From contig NZ_PZZP01000003.1 of the NCBI RefSeq assembly GCF_003046315.1, positions 1 to 64,000 on the forward strand: DNA of 64,000 bases, given 5' to 3'. The notes under the pieces are model-generated. The model saw only the letters and a list, made by a program, of their open reading frames with translations. It was not told the origin of the DNA and ran no database searches. The stretch is from Desmospora activa DSM 45169 (GTDB taxonomy: Bacteria > Bacillota > Bacilli > Thermoactinomycetales > DSM-45169). The position numbers and the translations under genes were made by a program. Shown piece by piece: positions 48,864 to 61,128 of this stretch. Each line of letters starts with the position of its first letter. The first letter of the stretch is position 1.

Positions 48864-49004
48864 TAAATCGATAACCATACCCGAACCAAACCACGTGACC
48901 GTCAAACGCACGCGGTTTGGTGGGTGTCGTTTTCCGAAATTTACTTATACAGGGAATGGAGCTGTCATTGCATCCCCATCGCCCCCGCAAGCTTTACCCC
49001 ACTC
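48864..49004 (-). pseudogene. decayed copy of the rplGB 3' end and its hairpin
   Basis: This stretch aligns with 48372-48513, that is, the last 20 or so codons of rplGB plus the following hairpin. On the minus strand GTGGGGTAAAGCTTGCGGGG corresponds to the codons for LGKACG, and TAAGTAAATT after the old stop is kept. The coding part has many substitutions and the upstream part of the copy is missing. It begins right at the rpoC stop codon. A past duplication of rplGB followed by deletion would explain it. Confidence 0.75.
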
Positions 49005-52000
49005 AATCCGCCAATACCGTTTCCGCCATTTCGCCGCTTTCTGCCCCTTCCGCTTCTGGTGACTTTTTGACAGCCAGATTGCGGTAACGGGACATTCCGG
49101 TTCCAGCGGGTACCAGTTTCCCGATAATGACGTTTTCCTTCAGCCCCAGGAGGCGGTCTACTTTGCCTTTGATGGCGGCATCGGTGAGAACACGAGTGGT
49201 TTCCTGGAAGGATGCCGCAGACAGGAAGGACTCGGTCTCCAGCGACGCTTTGGTGATGCCGAGCAGGATCGGTCGGGCCACTGCCGGTTCTCCACTTTTC
49301 AGAAGGACTTTACGATTGGCTTCTTCGTAGTCGTACAGATCGACGAAGGAACCGGGCAAGAGATCGGTATCGCCGGAATCGGTGATCCGGACTTTACGCA
49401 TCATTTGCCGGATCATCACTTCCACGTGCTTATCGTTGATCTCCACCCCTTGCAGACGGTATACCTTTTGTACTTCCTGCAAGATATACTCCTGCACACC
49501 GCGAACCCCTTTTACCCGCAGAAGCTCTTTGGGATCGATCGACCCCTCGGTCAATTCGTCGCCTGCTACCACGACATCGCCAATTGCCACTTTCATGCGG
49601 GAACCGTAAGGAACTTGATAGGATTTGGATTCTACATCGCCTTCTACTTCGATCTCACGACGATCCTTCACCTCGCGGATGTCGCTGATCTTACCGGAAA
49701 TCTCGGTGATCGTGGCCTGCCCTTTGGGATTGCGCGCTTCAAACAGCTCCTGAATCCGGGGCAAACCTTGGGTGATGTCGTCACCAGCCACACCGCCGGT
49801 ATGGAAGGTACGCATCGTCAACTGTGTACCCGGCTCCCCGATCGATTGGGCAGCGATGATCCCTACGGCTTCGCCAATTTCAACCCGGGTGCCCAACGCC
49901 AAGTTGCGACCGTAACATTTGCGGCAGACACCATGGTGCGTGCGACAGCTGAGAACGGAGCGAATCTCTACTTCCTCGGCGCCGGAATCCACAATGCGCT
50001 CAGCGATCTGTTCATTGATCAGCTGGTTACGCTCAGCCAGCACTTCACCCGTTTCCGGATGTCGTACCGTTTTAAAGGCAACCCGACCCACAATTCGGTC
50101 GAACAACTCCTCGATCACTTCGTTGCCTTCCTGGATCTGACGAACGGGCAAACCATTGTCGGTACCGCAATCTTCTTCCCGTACAATCACATCCTGGGCC
50201 ACATCGACCAAACGACGGGTCAGATAACCGGAATCGGCGGTTCGAAGCGCCGTATCCGCCAAACCTTTCCGCGCGCCGTGAGTGGAGATAAAGTACTCCA
50301 ACACATCCAGCCCTTCACGGAAATTAGATTTAATCGGCAACTCGATGATCCGTCCTGACGGATTGGCCATCAGGCCCCGCATTCCAGCCAACTGTGTAAC
50401 CTGGGAAACGTTCCCCCGAGCACCGGAGTTAGCCATCATATAGATGGGATTAAATTTACCCAGCTTTTTCATCAATACGTCTGTGATATCGTCCTTGGCC
50501 AGACTCCAGATGGAGATCACCCGTTCATATCGCTCTTCTTCGGTGATGAGACCGCGCCGATACTGCTTTAGCACGGTTTGCACCTTTTTCTCCGCTTCAT
50601 CCAGGATGTCGGATTTCTCTTCCGGCACCACCACGTCAGAGACGGACATCGTAATCCCGGCCTTGGTGGAATAGGAGTAGCCCAACGCTTTCATGTTGTC
50701 CATGAGAACCGAGGTTTCTTTGGTACCAAAGCGGCGGAAGCATTCAGCGATCACGGTGCCGAGGAAGCCTTTTTTGAAAGCGTCCTGTTCCGGCATTTCC
50801 TTGATCTTCTTGGCGATATCGATCCCTTTGTCATACACAAAGTATTTTTCCGGGGTGCCATCCTGTAGATTCACCTTGGAAGGTTCGTTGATATACGGAT
50901 AATCCGGCGGGAAGATCTCGTTGAAGATCAGCTTTCCGACGGTGGTCAACAACAGTGCTTGCCGTTGTTTTTCCGTAAAGGCCGGCTTATTTAGGGTCTT
51001 CGCCGGAACCGCAATCCGGGTATGCAGGGAAACATACCCCTGCGTGTAGGCGTTGATCGCTTCGCCGATATCGGTAAATACTTTCCCTTCCCCAGGCGAG
51101 CCCGCTCGCTCCAAGGTAAGGTAGTAGCTACCCAGTACCATGTCCTGACCCGGGGTTACAACCGGTTTTCCGTCTTTGGGGTTGAGGATGTTTTGTGCCG
51201 CCAGCATCAACAGTCGGGCTTCCGCCTGCGCCTCGGCAGACAATGGCACGTGCACCGCCATCTGGTCCCCGTCAAAGTCAGCGTTATACGCGGTACAGAC
51301 CAACGGGTGCAAACGAATAGCGCGCCCTTCCACCAGGATAGGCTCAAACGCCTGGATTCCCAAGCGGTGCAACGTAGGAGCACGGTTAAGCAGAACGGGA
51401 TGCTCTTTAATAACCTCTTCCAGCACATCCCACACTTCAGGGTGAACACGCTCCACTTTGCGCTTGGCGCTCTTAATGTTGTGAGCCAAGCCTTTGGCCA
51501 CCAGCTCCTTCATCACAAAGGGCTTAAACAGCTCCAACGCCATCTCTTTGGGCAGACCGCACTGATACATCTTTAAGTTGGGTCCCACCACGATAACGGA
51601 ACGACCGGAGTAGTCCACCCGTTTCCCCAGCAGGTTTTGGCGGAATCGTCCCTGCTTCCCTTTTAGCATATGGGAGAGGGATTTTAAGGGACGGTTGCCA
51701 GGTCCCGTAACCGGACGGCCACGGCGGCCGTTGTCGATCAGGGCATCGACGGCCTCTTGCAACATCCGCTTTTCGTTCTGGACGATAATGTCCGGCGCAC
51801 CCAGATCCAACAAACGCTTTAAGCGGTTGTTCCGGTTGATCACCCGGCGGTAAAGATCGTTGAGGTCGGAGGTAGCAAAACGTCCCCCATCCAGTTGCAC
51901 CATCGGACGGAGCTCCGGTGGGATTACCGGCAACACGTCCAACACCATCCAATCCGGCTGGTTCCCGGAAGAGCGGAAGGCTTCCAATACCTCTAGCCGT

Positions 52001-52623
52001 TTGATCGCCCGGTTACGCCGTTGCCCTTGGGCGGTCTGCATTTCGTCTTTGAGTGCTTGCACATCTTTGTCCAAATCGATATCCGCCAAAATCCGCTTAA
52101 TCGCCTCTGCACCCATCATCGCAGTGAAGGCGTTGCCGTATTTTTCGCGGTAGCTGCGATACTCCTTTTCGGAGAGGAGCTGTTTTTTCTCCAGAGGCGT
52201 CGCACCGGGATCCACTACTACATAGGAAGCAAAGTAGATCACTTCCTCCAGCGAGCGGGGCGACATATCGAGAACCAGCCCCATCCGGCTGGGAATTCCT
52301 TTGAAATACCAGATGTGGGAGACGGGGGCCGCCAATTCAATGTGACCCATCCGTTCCCGTCGCACTTTTTGCCGGGTTACTTCTACACCACAGCGATCAC
52401 AAACAACGCCTTTGTAGCGGACGCGCTTATATTTGCCGCAGTGGCACTCCCAATCCTTGGTGGGACCGAAGATTTTCTCGCAGAAGAGCCCTTCTTTTTC
52501 CGGCTTCAACGTGCGGTAGTTGATCGTTTCCGGCTTTTTCACTTCCCCACGGGACCAAGAGCGGATTTTATTGGGGGAAGCGAGTCCGATTTTCATGAAC
52601 TCAAAATTGTTAACGTCCAACAC
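49003..52623 (-). CDS. rpoC: RNA polymerase beta' subunit
   Basis: A 1206-residue beta' subunit. The N-terminal zinc site [20 protein letters not shown], the rudder/clamp region, the catalytic [12 protein letters not shown] and the second zinc site [13 protein letters not shown] are present. The C-terminus ends AETVLAD; its stop codon is the first part of the rplGB-like remnant, so the end of the protein may have been changed by that event. Follows rpoB by 93 nt. Confidence 0.99.
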   Translation of the reverse strand: MLDVNNFEFMKIGLASPNKIRSWSRGEVKKPETINYRTLKPEKEGLFCEKIFGPTKDWECHCGKYKRVRYKGVVCDRCGVEVTRQKVRRERMGHIELAAPVSHIWYFKGIPSRMGLVLDMSPRSLEEVIYFASYVVVDPGATPLEKKQLLSEKEYRSYREKYGNAFTAMMGAEAIKRILADIDLDKDVQALKDEMQTAQGQRRNRAIKRLEVLEAFRSSGNQPDWMVLDVLPVIPPELRPMVQLDGGRFATSDLNDLYRRVINRNNRLKRLLDLGAPDIIVQNEKRMLQEAVDALIDNGRRGRPVTGPGNRPLKSLSHMLKGKQGRFRQNLLGKRVDYSGRSVIVVGPNLKMYQCGLPKEMALELFKPFVMKELVAKGLAHNIKSAKRKVERVHPEVWDVLEEVIKEHPVLLNRAPTLHRLGIQAFEPILVEGRAIRLHPLVCTAYNADFDGDQMAVHVPLSAEAQAEARLLMLAAQNILNPKDGKPVVTPGQDMVLGSYYLTLERAGSPGEGKVFTDIGEAINAYTQGYVSLHTRIAVPAKTLNKPAFTEKQRQALLLTTVGKLIFNEIFPPDYPYINEPSKVNLQDGTPEKYFVYDKGIDIAKKIKEMPEQDAFKKGFLGTVIAECFRRFGTKETSVLMDNMKALGYSYSTKAGITMSVSDVVVPEEKSDILDEAEKKVQTVLKQYRRGLITEEERYERVISIWSLAKDDITDVLMKKLGKFNPIYMMANSGARGNVSQVTQLAGMRGLMANPSGRIIELPIKSNFREGLDVLEYFISTHGARKGLADTALRTADSGYLTRRLVDVAQDVIVREEDCGTDNGLPVRQIQEGNEVIEELFDRIVGRVAFKTVRHPETGEVLAERNQLINEQIAERIVDSGAEEVEIRSVLSCRTHHGVCRKCYGRNLALGTRVEIGEAVGIIAAQSIGEPGTQLTMRTFHTGGVAGDDITQGLPRIQELFEARNPKGQATITEISGKISDIREVKDRREIEVEGDVESKSYQVPYGSRMKVAIGDVVVAGDELTEGSIDPKELLRVKGVRGVQEYILQEVQKVYRLQGVEINDKHVEVMIRQMMRKVRITDSGDTDLLPGSFVDLYDYEEANRKVLLKSGEPAVARPILLGITKASLETESFLSAASFQETTRVLTDAAIKGKVDRLLGLKENVIIGKLVPAGTGMSRYRNLAVKKSPEAEGAESGEMAETVLAD

Positions 52624-52716
52624 AGGGCATTCCTCCCTCAGGGCAGGGCCGTAAATCGTTCGTCACAGCCACCCTTTGATGGCAGTCGCCTCGCGTATCG
52701 AGGCCCGACGTGCGAA

Positions 52717-55700
52717 TCACGAAGAGTTCCGATCGGCGTGGCCGCCGTCGATCTCCAACCCGATTTTGTCACTGGTCGGTTCATCGTCCTCGTCGATTTC
52801 ACGGATCTCGATTTCCTGTTCATCCTCCGCCAAAATCTTAACGTCCATCCCCAGGCTCTGCAGCTCTTTGATGAGAACCTTGAAGGATTCCGGTACACCG
52901 GGCTCAGGGACGTTTTCACCTTTGACGATGGACTCATAGGTTTTCACACGTCCGACCACATCGTCCGATTTGACGGTGAGAATCTCTTGCAATGTGTAGG
53001 CGGCACCGTAGGCTTCCAATGCCCACACTTCCATCTCACCAAAGCGCTGCCCACCGAACTGGGCTTTCCCGCCCAAAGGCTGCTGCGTAACCAGTGAATA
53101 CGGTCCGGTAGAACGAGCATGGATCTTGTCGTCTACCATATGTGCCAGCTTAATCATATACATCACGCCGACGGTTACCCGGTTTTCCATCGGTTCACCG
53201 GTTCGTCCGTCAAAGAGCGTCGTTTTACCGTCCCTATCCAACCCCGCTTCCACCAAGGAGTCAAACACGTCTTGCTCTGTCGCCCCGTCAAAGACTGGTG
53301 TCGCCATATGGAGGCCCATCTGGCGGGCGGCCATCCCCAAGTGTACTTCCAGCACCTGACCGATGTTCATCCGCGAAGGCACACCCAACGGATTTAACAC
53401 TACTTGCACTGGGGTGCCGTCAGGCAGGAAAGGCATATCTTCCTCCGGCAGGATGCGGGCGATAACCCCTTTGTTTCCATGGCGTCCCGCCATTTTGTCC
53501 CCTTCGGAAATCTTCCGTTTTTGCGCGATGTAGACACGCACCAATTGGTTGACGCCCGGCGGCAATTCGTCGCCGTTTTCCCGTTCAAACACTTTTACAT
53601 CGACGACAATCCCATCGGTTCCATGGGGGACGCGGAGAGAGGTATCGCGCACTTCCCGTGCTTTTTCCCCGAAAATAGCATGTAGGAGCCGTTCCTCAGC
53701 GGTCAGTTCCGTCACCCCTTTGGGGGTTACCTTGCCAACGAGGATATCGCCGGATTTAATCTCAGCCCCAATGCGGATGATGCCTCGCTCATCCAGATTT
53801 TTGAGAGCTTCTTCCCCTACATTGGGAATGTCACGGGTGATCTCTTCCGGCCCCAGCTTGGTATCCCGTGCCTCCGACTCATATTCTTCGATATGAACCG
53901 AAGTGTAGACGTCTTCTTTTACCAGTTTCTCGGACAAGAGGATGGCATCCTCGTAGTTATACCCTTCCCAAGTCATAAAGGCGACGACGACGTTGCGTCC
54001 CAACGCCATCTCCCCTTGCTCGGTGGAAGGACCATCCGCCAGCGTATCTCCTGTCGCCACCCGTTCGCCGTGGCGGACGATGGGGCGCTGGTTGATGCTG
54101 GTTCCTTGGTTGGAACGGATATATTTATGCAGCTTATATTTATCCAGATCGCCCCGTACCATCTGACCGTCTACTTCTTCTTCATGCCGCACCCAAATCT
54201 CATCAGCGGTAACGCGCTCCACCACACCCGGTCGTTTTGCCAGAATGGTCACACCGGAGTCCCGTGCCGCTTTATACTCCATTCCCGTACCCACAAAGGG
54301 AGATTCCGGTTTTAAGAGCGGCACTGCTTGCCGCTGCATGTTGGAACCCATCAAGGCACGGTTGGAGTCATCGTTTTCCAGGAAGGGAATGCAAGCGGTA
54401 GCCACCGACACGACCTGTTTGGGCGAAACGTCCATAAAGTCGACGCGCTCCCGCGGTACCGGCATAATCTCTTCCTTGTAGCGGATAACCACCTGTTCAT
54501 TCACAAACTGCTTATTTTCATCCAGCTCGGCATTGGCCTGCGCGATATAGTAGTTGTCTTCCTCATCCGCCGTCAGGTAGACGATTTCGCCCGTTACTCG
54601 ACCGGTCTCCGGATCTACCTTGCGGTACGGCGTCTCAATAAAGCCGTACTCGTTGATGCGGGCATAAGAGGACAGCGAGTTAATCAACCCGATGTTGGGA
54701 CCCTCCGGCGTCTCAATCGGACACATCCGGCCGTAGTGGGAATGGTGAACATCTCGGACTTCCATACCCGCCCGCTCACGGGTGAGACCGCCGGGTCCAA
54801 GAGCGGACAAGCGCCGTTTATGGGTCAACTCCGCCAACGGGTTGGTCTGATCCATAAACTGCGACAGCTGGCTGCTGCCAAAGAATTCTTTGATCGAAGC
54901 GATTACCGGCCGGATATTGATCAAAGCCTGCGGGGTGATGGCGTTGGCATCTTGGATCGACATCCGCTCCCGCACTACCCGCTCCATCCGGGAAAGCCCG
55001 ATCCGGAACTGGTTTTGCAGCAACTCGCCCACCGAGCGTAGACGACGGTTACCCAAATGGTCAATATCGTCGGTATTGCCAACTCCGTGCAGCAGGTTGA
55101 TAAAGTAGTTGATAGAGGCGATCACATCTTCAGCGGTAATGTTTTTCACCGAACGATCAATTTCGCCGTTGGACATCACCTTGATCACTTTTCCATCTTC
55201 CGCCGGGGAGAAAATTTTAATGGACTGCAGATGGATCAAACCATCCTCCGGCACCCCTCCGCGAACGGAGTATTCGTATTGACCGTATGCCCCCGCTTCC
55301 AAAATCGACATCAGCCGATTCATCAGCCGTCTGTCCAACACTTGACCCGCTTCAGCGATAATTTCGCCGGTTTCCGGATCGATGACGGATTCTGCTAGGC
55401 GCTGATTGATCAATCGATTTTTGATGTGAAGCTTTTTGTTCATCTTGTAACGGCCCACATTAGCCAAATCGTATCGTTTGGGATCGAAGAAGCGAGAAAA
55501 GAGAAGGCTGCGGGCGTTATCCGCCGTCGGCGGTTCACCGGGACGCAGGCGTTCGTAGATTTCAATGAGCGCCTTTTCCGTATTACCGGTGTTATCTTTA
55601 TCTAAGGTATTGCGAATGTATTCATCTTCGCCTAGCAAGTCCAGGATTTCAGCATCGCTGGAAAAGCCGAGTGCACGCAAAAGTACCGTCACCGGAATCT

Positions 55701-56262
55701 TCCGTGTACGATCAATGCGTACATAGATGATGTCTTTGGCGTCGGTTTCAAATTCCAGCCAAGCCCCACGATTCGGGATCACCGTGGCGGTGAAGGTGGG
55801 TTTTCCATTTTTGTCGACTTTGCTATTATAGTAGACACTAGGGGAACGTACCAACTGGCTGACAATGACACGTTCAGCGCCGTTGATGATAAACGTACCC
55901 GTATCCGTCATCAAGGGGAAATCCCCCATGAAAACTTCCTGCTCCTTCACCTCACCCGTCTCTTTGTTGATCAGACGGACTTTGACGCGCAGGGGCGCCG
56001 CATACGTGACATCCCGTTCTTTGGACTCTTCCACAGAATACTTGGGTTCTTCCAACGTATAGTCGATAAACTCCAACACCAAGTTTCCTGTAAAGTCTTC
56101 GATCGGAGAAATATCCTGAAACATCTCTTTCAGACCATTCTCCAGAAACCAATCATAGGACTTCTGCTGGATCTCGATCAGGTTGGGCAATTCGAGAACT
56201 TCATTGATTCTCTCATAACTGCGCCGTTGCCGCCGACCGTATTGGACCAGTTTACCTGCCAA
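52717..56262 (-). CDS. rpoB: RNA polymerase beta subunit
   Basis: An 1181-residue beta subunit beginning [20 protein letters not shown]. The rifampicin-binding cluster [20 protein letters not shown] and [11 protein letters not shown] is wild type, and the conserved [10 protein letters not shown] and [19 protein letters not shown] are present. C-terminal acidic tail. Own promoter upstream at 56517-56545. Confidence 0.99.
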   Translation of the reverse strand: MAGKLVQYGRRQRRSYERINEVLELPNLIEIQQKSYDWFLENGLKEMFQDISPIEDFTGNLVLEFIDYTLEEPKYSVEESKERDVTYAAPLRVKVRLINKETGEVKEQEVFMGDFPLMTDTGTFIINGAERVIVSQLVRSPSVYYNSKVDKNGKPTFTATVIPNRGAWLEFETDAKDIIYVRIDRTRKIPVTVLLRALGFSSDAEILDLLGEDEYIRNTLDKDNTGNTEKALIEIYERLRPGEPPTADNARSLLFSRFFDPKRYDLANVGRYKMNKKLHIKNRLINQRLAESVIDPETGEIIAEAGQVLDRRLMNRLMSILEAGAYGQYEYSVRGGVPEDGLIHLQSIKIFSPAEDGKVIKVMSNGEIDRSVKNITAEDVIASINYFINLLHGVGNTDDIDHLGNRRLRSVGELLQNQFRIGLSRMERVVRERMSIQDANAITPQALINIRPVIASIKEFFGSSQLSQFMDQTNPLAELTHKRRLSALGPGGLTRERAGMEVRDVHHSHYGRMCPIETPEGPNIGLINSLSSYARINEYGFIETPYRKVDPETGRVTGEIVYLTADEEDNYYIAQANAELDENKQFVNEQVVIRYKEEIMPVPRERVDFMDVSPKQVVSVATACIPFLENDDSNRALMGSNMQRQAVPLLKPESPFVGTGMEYKAARDSGVTILAKRPGVVERVTADEIWVRHEEEVDGQMVRGDLDKYKLHKYIRSNQGTSINQRPIVRHGERVATGDTLADGPSTEQGEMALGRNVVVAFMTWEGYNYEDAILLSEKLVKEDVYTSVHIEEYESEARDTKLGPEEITRDIPNVGEEALKNLDERGIIRIGAEIKSGDILVGKVTPKGVTELTAEERLLHAIFGEKAREVRDTSLRVPHGTDGIVVDVKVFERENGDELPPGVNQLVRVYIAQKRKISEGDKMAGRHGNKGVIARILPEEDMPFLPDGTPVQVVLNPLGVPSRMNIGQVLEVHLGMAARQMGLHMATPVFDGATEQDVFDSLVEAGLDRDGKTTLFDGRTGEPMENRVTVGVMYMIKLAHMVDDKIHARSTGPYSLVTQQPLGGKAQFGGQRFGEMEVWALEAYGAAYTLQEILTVKSDDVVGRVKTYESIVKGENVPEPGVPESFKVLIKELQSLGMDVKILAEDEQEIEIREIDEDDEPTSDKIGLEIDGGHADRNSS

Positions 56263-56516
56263 ACGAGCTCCCCCCTCGAACCCAGTCGATTGGCGAAAGA
56301 CGATTCAATCTCCCGCCGTTCCATTATTCACACCAATGGCTGCTGATCGACAAAAACGTATAAAATATATAAATCACCCTGCGATACCTCATTTTACCAA
56401 TCATGAAGGTCTATTCATACAGGGTTGCCTCATTTGAGAGTTCTTATTCACACAACAAAAAACACCCTTGCTGTTGAATCCTGCAATTCACAGACTTTGG
56501 GTTTTAGCATTCTAAA

Positions 56517-56545
56517 ACGATATCACATCCAACAATGGGTGTCAA
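56517..56545 (-). promoter_or_regulatory. promoter of rpoBC
   Basis: Minus strand: perfect -35 TTGACA (56540-56545), 17-nt spacer, -10 TATCGT (56517-56522), overlapping the end of the methyltransferase gene region; leader of about 245 nt to rpoB. Confidence 0.65.
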
Positions 56546-56548
56546 CGG

Positions 56549-57157
56549 CTAAATTTCACTCTTTTTTCCGCACAAAATCCAGTACCCTTTCTTTTTCAAG
56601 ACCAGATCCACTTCCGCAAAAAGAGATTCCAACTTTTCTTTCGCCGAATTAGCCCCTTGTTGTTTGCGAATCACAACCCACAATTTGCCCTCAGGATTCA
56701 GATGGTGAGCCGCTTCTTCAAACAGCCGATATACCGTATCCTTGCCTGCGCGTATCGGCGGATTGGTTAAGATGGCATCAAAGCGCTTCTCTCCCAGATC
56801 GGCCAATCCATCGCTAACTTGGATGTCTACCCGGTCTTCTACGCCGTTTCTCTTGGCGTTGATTTCAGCTAGAATCAGACCCCGGCGATTTACATCCACC
56901 ATCGTCACCTGACATTTTGGAGCAAATACAGCACAAGCGATTCCGACAGGACCGTAGCCGCACCCCAAATCCAAGATCGTGCCGGTTTCAGGAAGATCTA
57001 CCGTTTCGATCAACAGACGTGTACCGAAGTCGACCCCCTTTTTGGAGAAAACACCGGCATCGGAACGAAAATAGAAGGCATGTCCCCGCAAACGGGCGGT
57101 CAATTCTCGCTGATCGCTCTCTCCCGTCGGCTGCGAGCTGTAATAATGATCAGTCAT
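56549..57157 (-). CDS. class I SAM-dependent methyltransferase (RsmC-like, YbxB)
   Basis: A 202-residue methyltransferase: SAM-binding motif I LDLGCGYGPVGIACAVF, the acidic VDVNRRGLILAEINA and catalytic LTNPPIRAGKDTVYRL. The NPPI/Y motif indicates methylation of a nucleic-acid amino group, as in RsmC (16S G1207), but only the C-terminal half of E. coli RsmC is represented, as in Bacillus YbxB. Position between rplL and rpoB matches ybxB. The ATG at 57157 follows GAGGGG. Separated from rplL by a terminator. Confidence 0.88.
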   Translation of the reverse strand: MTDHYYSSQPTGESDQRELTARLRGHAFYFRSDAGVFSKKGVDFGTRLLIETVDLPETGTILDLGCGYGPVGIACAVFAPKCQVTMVDVNRRGLILAEINAKRNGVEDRVDIQVSDGLADLGEKRFDAILTNPPIRAGKDTVYRLFEEAAHHLNPEGKLWVVIRKQQGANSAKEKLESLFAEVDLVLKKKGYWILCGKKSEI

Positions 57158-57177
57158 GGGTTCACCCCTCAAAATGA

Positions 57178-57207
57178 GAAAAGCCCGCCGACGCAACGCC
57201 AGCGGGC
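57178..57207 (-). terminator. terminator after rplJ-rplL
   Basis: Minus strand: GCCCGC, 13-nt loop, GCGGGC followed by TTTTCTCATTTT. It lies between rplL and the methyltransferase gene. Confidence 0.75.
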
Positions 57208-57226
57208 CCGGCTGGCTGGTGGCAGG

Positions 57227-57592
57227 TTACTTCACTTCCACCGTAGCACCGGCTTCTTCCAACTTAGATTTGATTTCTTCGGCTTCTTCTTTGGAAGCCC
57301 CTTCTTTTACCGGAGCGGGAGCGCCGTCTACCAATGCTTTGGCTTCTTTTAAGCCCAAGCCGGTGATACCGCGCACAGCTTTGATGACGTTGATTTTGGA
57401 GCTACCAGCGTTGGTCAAAACTACGTCAAATTCCGTTTGTTCTTCAGCGGCTTCAGCTCCACCGCCTCCGCCACCTTGGACTACAGCAGCAGCAGCGGTT
57501 ACGCCGAATTCTTCCTCAATCGCTTTTACCAAGTCGTTCAGTTCGAGCACGCTCATGCCTTTGATGGCTTCAATGATTTGCTCTTTGCTCAT
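57227..57592 (-). CDS. rplL: 50S ribosomal protein L7/L12
   Basis: A 121-residue stalk protein: [20 protein letters not shown], an Ala/Gly-rich hinge ([16 protein letters not shown]) and the C-terminal [20 protein letters not shown], which recruits translation factors. ATG at 57592 follows CTGGAGGGTTT; the longer frame is rejected. It lies 72 nt after rplJ. Confidence 0.98.
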   Translation of the reverse strand: MSKEQIIEAIKGMSVLELNDLVKAIEEEFGVTAAAAVVQGGGGGGAEAAEEQTEFDVVLTNAGSSKINVIKAVRGITGLGLKEAKALVDGAPAPVKEGASKEEAEEIKSKLEEAGATVEVK

Positions 57593-57664
57593 AATAAACC
57601 CTCCAGTTAGAGTAAATGTTTTCGATTGCTTTTTCCTACAGTTACGAGGCAATGAGACCAAGCA

Positions 57665-58177
57665 TTAAGCTTGGGTGCCTTCTCCGCCTTCTTCTTTTTC
57701 GGAAACGGCTTTGACTGCCAAGGCGAAGTTGCGCATCGGCGCTTGCAACACACTGAGCAACATCGACAAGAGCCCTTCCCGGGACGGCAGATCGGCCAAT
57801 TCCTTTAGATCATCAGCACCGACGACGCTGCCTTCCACAATCCCCGCCTTCAACTCCAGGTTTTTATGATCTTTGGCAAACTGGTGCAGCACTTTGGCCG
57901 GAGCCACTACATCATCAGCAGAGAATGCAATGGCGATCGGTCCCACCAGATGCTCATCCAGTTCCGTGTAGTTGGTTTCGGCAGTAGCGCGGCGGGTCAT
58001 GGTGTTTTTCAACACCTGATACTCCACACCAGCTTCGCGCAGCCGTTTGCGCAGCTCATTCATCTCAGCAACGGTTAATCCGCGATAGTCAGTCAGCACC
58101 GTCGCTTTGCTGTTTTGCAGTTTTTCCGCAATCGTAGCCACGATTTGCTTCTTTTGTTCAATCGCTTGAGTGGACAC
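57665..58177 (-). CDS. rplJ: 50S ribosomal protein L10
   Basis: A 170-residue L10: [40 protein letters not shown] and [13 protein letters not shown]. It anchors L7/L12 dimers to 23S rRNA and represses its own leader. GTG at 58177 has GAGGAGG seven bases upstream; a GTG two codons earlier is too close to that site. Confidence 0.97.
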   Translation of the reverse strand: MSTQAIEQKKQIVATIAEKLQNSKATVLTDYRGLTVAEMNELRKRLREAGVEYQVLKNTMTRRATAETNYTELDEHLVGPIAIAFSADDVVAPAKVLHQFAKDHKNLELKAGIVEGSVVGADDLKELADLPSREGLLSMLLSVLQAPMRNFALAVKAVSEKEEGGEGTQA

Positions 58178-58211
58178 GGACACACCTCCTCAAAATATTA
58201 CTCACCCCAAT

Positions 58212-58326
58212 GAAAAAAGCCTTCGCAGACAGTCGAAGGCCGGGAACAACCCATAATGAGTACGAGTTGTCTCACAACACCTCGGCAGGAAAAATTAAGC
58301 ACCAAGTGCCCCTGCTGTCTACGGTA
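58212..58326 (-). promoter_or_regulatory. L10 leader (r-protein autoregulation)
   Basis: On the minus strand the leader begins CCGTAGACAGCAGG and contains GCTTAATTTTTCCTGCCGAG, the conserved L10-binding pattern, then ends in an attenuator: GCCTTCG, loop, CGAAGGC followed by TTTTTTC. The L10-L12 complex is known to bind this element in Firmicutes to reduce rplJL expression. Confidence 0.88.
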
Positions 58327-58367
58327 ATGGCTGTATTTCATTGTGGGTTCATGGATTAAACGCGGGA

Positions 58368-59060
58368 TCAAACAAAACGGCTGGTGTTAACCGTGATCCC
58401 TGGCCCCATCGTGGATGAGACAGAAGCGTTTTTCAAATATTGACCTTTGGAAGCGGCTGGCTTTGCTTTTACCAGCGTTTCAATCAGCACTTGGAAGTTT
58501 TCGGCCAGTTTGTCATCGTCGAAGGAGACCTTACCGATGGGAGCGTGCACATTGCCCGCCCGATCCGCACGATACTCGATCTTACCCGCCTTTACTTCGC
58601 CGATGGCTTTGGCTACCTCAAAGGTAACAGTGCCGGTCTTCGGGTTTGGCATCAGACCGCGGGGGCCCAAAATCCGTCCCAATTTCCCGACTTGGCCCAT
58701 CATATCCGGAGTGGCGATGACGACGTCAAAGTCGAGCCAGCCCTGGGTTACCTTGTTGACGAGATCTTCCTCGCCCACAAAATCGGCTCCAGCCTGTTCG
58801 GCTTCCTTCGCTTTTTCACCTTTGGCGAAAACGAGAACCCGTTTGGTCTTACCGGTTCCGTGGGGCAATACGACCGCTCCGCGCACCTGTTGGTCCGCCC
58901 GTTTGGTGTCGATACCCAGACGGAACGCCGCCTCTACGGTCTCGTCAAACTTGGCCGGGGCCACTTCTTTCACCAAGCGCAACGCTTCTTCCACTTCGTA
59001 GGCTTGTTCCCGGTCGATCTTCTTCAGCGATTCCTGATACTTCTTGCCATGTTTAGCCAC
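58368..59060 (-). CDS. rplA: 50S ribosomal protein L1
   Basis: A 230-residue L1: [40 protein letters not shown] and [14 protein letters not shown] at the C-terminus. It forms the mobile L1 stalk that guides E-site tRNA. Follows rplK by 85 nt. Confidence 0.98.
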   Translation of the reverse strand: MAKHGKKYQESLKKIDREQAYEVEEALRLVKEVAPAKFDETVEAAFRLGIDTKRADQQVRGAVVLPHGTGKTKRVLVFAKGEKAKEAEQAGADFVGEEDLVNKVTQGWLDFDVVIATPDMMGQVGKLGRILGPRGLMPNPKTGTVTFEVAKAIGEVKAGKIEYRADRAGNVHAPIGKVSFDDDKLAENFQVLIETLVKAKPAASKGQYLKNASVSSTMGPGITVNTSRFV

Positions 59061-59145
59061 GGTTTATCACTCCCTTCGTGGTCATAACGGAACATCCTCC
59101 CACTCCCCTCATCAGCCCGTGGCGGCCGAATAAAGGGATGAACCG

Positions 59146-59571
59146 TCAATCTTCAACAGTGATTCCCATGCTGCGGGCGGTTCCTTCCACCATGCGCATG
59201 GCTGCTTCTACATTGGCAGCGTTCAAGTCAGGCATTTTTAGTTCGGCGATCTCGCGAACTTTATCCCGCTTGACGGAAGCTACTTTATTCTTATTGGGCT
59301 CCCCGGAACCCTTTTCCACACCAGCGGCTTTCATCAACAGCACCGCAGCCGGCGGTGTTTTGGTGATGAAGTCGAAGGAACGATCTTCATACACGGTGAT
59401 CTCCACCGGGATAATCATTCCAGCCTGATCGGCGGTACGGGCGTTAAAATCTTTGCAGAAGCCCATGATGTTAACACCGGCTTGCCCCAACGCAGGACCG
59501 ACAGGCGGTGCCGGATTGGCTTTTCCGGCGGGAATTTGCAGCTTCACAACTTTTGAAACCTTTTTGGCCAC
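59146..59571 (-). CDS. rplK: 50S ribosomal protein L11
   Basis: A 141-residue L11: [38 protein letters not shown] and the C-terminal [20 protein letters not shown]. It binds the GTPase-associated centre and is needed for stringent signalling. GTG at 59571 follows GAAGGGAG at nine bases; three extra upstream codons are rejected. Confidence 0.98.
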   Translation of the reverse strand: MAKKVSKVVKLQIPAGKANPAPPVGPALGQAGVNIMGFCKDFNARTADQAGMIIPVEITVYEDRSFDFITKTPPAAVLLMKAAGVEKGSGEPNKNKVASVKRDKVREIAELKMPDLNAANVEAAMRMVEGTARSMGITVED

Positions 59572-59688
59572 ACCATCCAACTCCCTTCTCTAGAAGTCTT
59601 CAGCGTCGATGTCGCGTAAAACTTCTCGTCCGGCACAGATTATGCCGGGCTACCTAAATTGTGGTTTCTTCGGGTAAAACCCTCCCAC

Positions 59689-59718
59689 ATTTAATGAAGC
59701 ACTTACCGGAAGTGTCAA
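59689..59718 (-). promoter_or_regulatory. possible promoter of rplK-rplA
   Basis: Minus strand: perfect -35 TTGACA (59713-59718), 18-nt spacer, -10 TTAAAT (59689-59694), in the 199-nt gap between nusG and rplK. A CCGGCA/TGCCGG hairpin lies downstream in the leader. Confidence 0.5.
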
Positions 59719-59770
59719 ACCCAAACACGACTACTCTACCACAATGGGCGCGCAAATGGAAGATCCTTGC

Positions 59771-60322
59771 TCAAACTTTTTCCACTTGGAAAAAGTCGAG
59801 CTCCACTGGGGTTTCCCGACCGAACATATTTACAAGCACCTTTAGCTTCTGGCGATTGACGTCCACTTCCTCGATGGTACCGACAAAATCGGCAAAGGGA
59901 CCCTCTTTCACCTTGACGCTCTCAGTAACGGTAAAGTCCACTTTTGGCCGGGCTTCCTCCATCCCCATCTGATTGAGGATTGTTTGTGCTTCATCCGGCA
60001 TAAGAGGGGTCGGTTTCGATCCTGACCCCGTGGAACCTACAAATCCGGTTACTCCCGGGGTATTGCGCACCACGTACCACGAGTCGTCGGTCATCACCAT
60101 CTCGACCAGAACGTATCCCGGAAAAACCTTGCGCTGGACGGTCTTCCTCTTGCCGTCTTTGTTTTCGATTTCCTCTTCCGTTGGAACGAGCACACGGAAG
60201 ATTTTATCTTGCATATCCATCGAATGTACACGCTTTTCCAGGTTTGTCTTCACTTTGTTCTCGTAGCCGGAATACGTGTGGACCACATACCAATTCTTCT
60301 CCATGCACTCAGGGCGCGACAC
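59771..60322 (-). CDS. nusG: transcription elongation factor NusG
   Basis: A 183-residue Nus[41 protein letters not shown] and a C-terminal KOW domain ([20 protein letters not shown]). It binds the RNA polymerase clamp and couples to S10. GTG at 60322 has AAGGGGGGACAGG upstream; the ATG six codons later is an alternative with a poorer site. Confidence 0.96.
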   Translation of the reverse strand: MSRPECMEKNWYVVHTYSGYENKVKTNLEKRVHSMDMQDKIFRVLVPTEEEIENKDGKRKTVQRKVFPGYVLVEMVMTDDSWYVVRNTPGVTGFVGSTGSGSKPTPLMPDEAQTILNQMGMEEARPKVDFTVTESVKVKEGPFADFVGTIEEVDVNRQKLKVLVNMFGRETPVELDFFQVEKV

Positions 60323-60356
60323 CCTGTCCCCCCTTATGACAAATTCGGACCACTCC

Positions 60357-60584
60357 TCAAGCAGCGGTGATCATTTCCACTAAGCTCCCAATGCCCAAGT
60401 CGAGCAACGTGATAAAGATCGTCACCAGGGTAACGGTCACCAGAACAACCAGGGTATATTTGAACAGCTCTTGGCGAGTGGGCCAGCTCACCTTTTTTAA
60501 CTCCGTTCCAACACCACGAAAAAAGTTGATCATACCGGTGAAGCTTCTCTTGATGCCTCTGCCCAGTCGGCCGAGAAAACCCAT
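60357..60584 (-). CDS. secE: preprotein translocase subunit SecE
   Basis: A 75-residue single-helix SecE: an amphipathic segment with [20 protein letters not shown], the family signature, and one transmembrane helix ([20 protein letters not shown]). It clamps SecY. ATG at 60584 follows GGGGGGAACAGAC. Confidence 0.96.
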   Translation of the reverse strand: MGFLGRLGRGIKRSFTGMINFFRGVGTELKKVSWPTRQELFKYTLVVLVTVTLVTIFITLLDLGIGSLVEMITAA

Positions 60585-60626
60585 GTCTGTTCCCCCCATG
60601 AGAGAAATCGATCGCAGTGTTTGCGA

Positions 60627-60776
60627 TCACTTGGTTTCACGATGCGCTCGATGCCCGTTGCAGCGGGGGCAGAACTTGCGAAACTCCATCCGGTCCGGAT
60701 GTTTCCGTTTGTTTTTGGTGGTTGAATAATTGCGTTCCTTGCATTCCGTGCAGGCTAACGTCACCAGTACCCGCAT
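60627..60776 (-). CDS. rpmG: 50S ribosomal protein L33, zinc type
   Basis: A 49-residue L33: [20 protein letters not shown] and [20 protein letters not shown]; the two CxxC pairs bind zinc. ATG at 60776 after AAGGAGGTG. It starts the rpmG-secE-nusG unit. In B. subtilis sigH lies directly upstream; here 3.1 kb intervene. Confidence 0.96.
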   Translation of the reverse strand: MRVLVTLACTECKERNYSTTKNKRKHPDRMEFRKFCPRCNGHRAHRETK

Positions 60777-60846
60777 GCCAAACACCTCCTTGTCCAGAAC
60801 CGATCCGCAGACGGGAATCACGGGCGTAATTAAAAATACCCAAACA

Positions 60847-60875
60847 ACTTTATCATACACGATCAGGAATGTCAA
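60847..60875 (-). promoter_or_regulatory. promoter of rpmG-secE-nusG
   Basis: Minus strand: perfect -35 TTGACA (60870-60875), 17-nt spacer, -10 TAAAGT (60847-60852), about 70 nt before rpmG. The rest of the 60777-61128 interval, to the divergent permease gene, holds nothing else I can name. Confidence 0.75.
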
Positions 60876-61128
60876 TGAAACCCAGAGCTTGTCTTTCCAT
60901 TATAGACGCAAATGGAAACGCTAAAACTATTCAACTTGTGACAAAGTAGGTCTGGGTTTCAACTTCTACCTTCGCGCCTCTTTTCCTCTCAACGATGAAC
61001 GGCTGTCCACTACGTCTCCTTCGCCCCTAGATTTATTCCTATTAAGCATTCATTAAGTGTCTATTCACAAGAAATAAAATATGGTATATTTCAACTGTTT
61101 CCACTTTTGATAGCGAGGTGGGTAAAAT

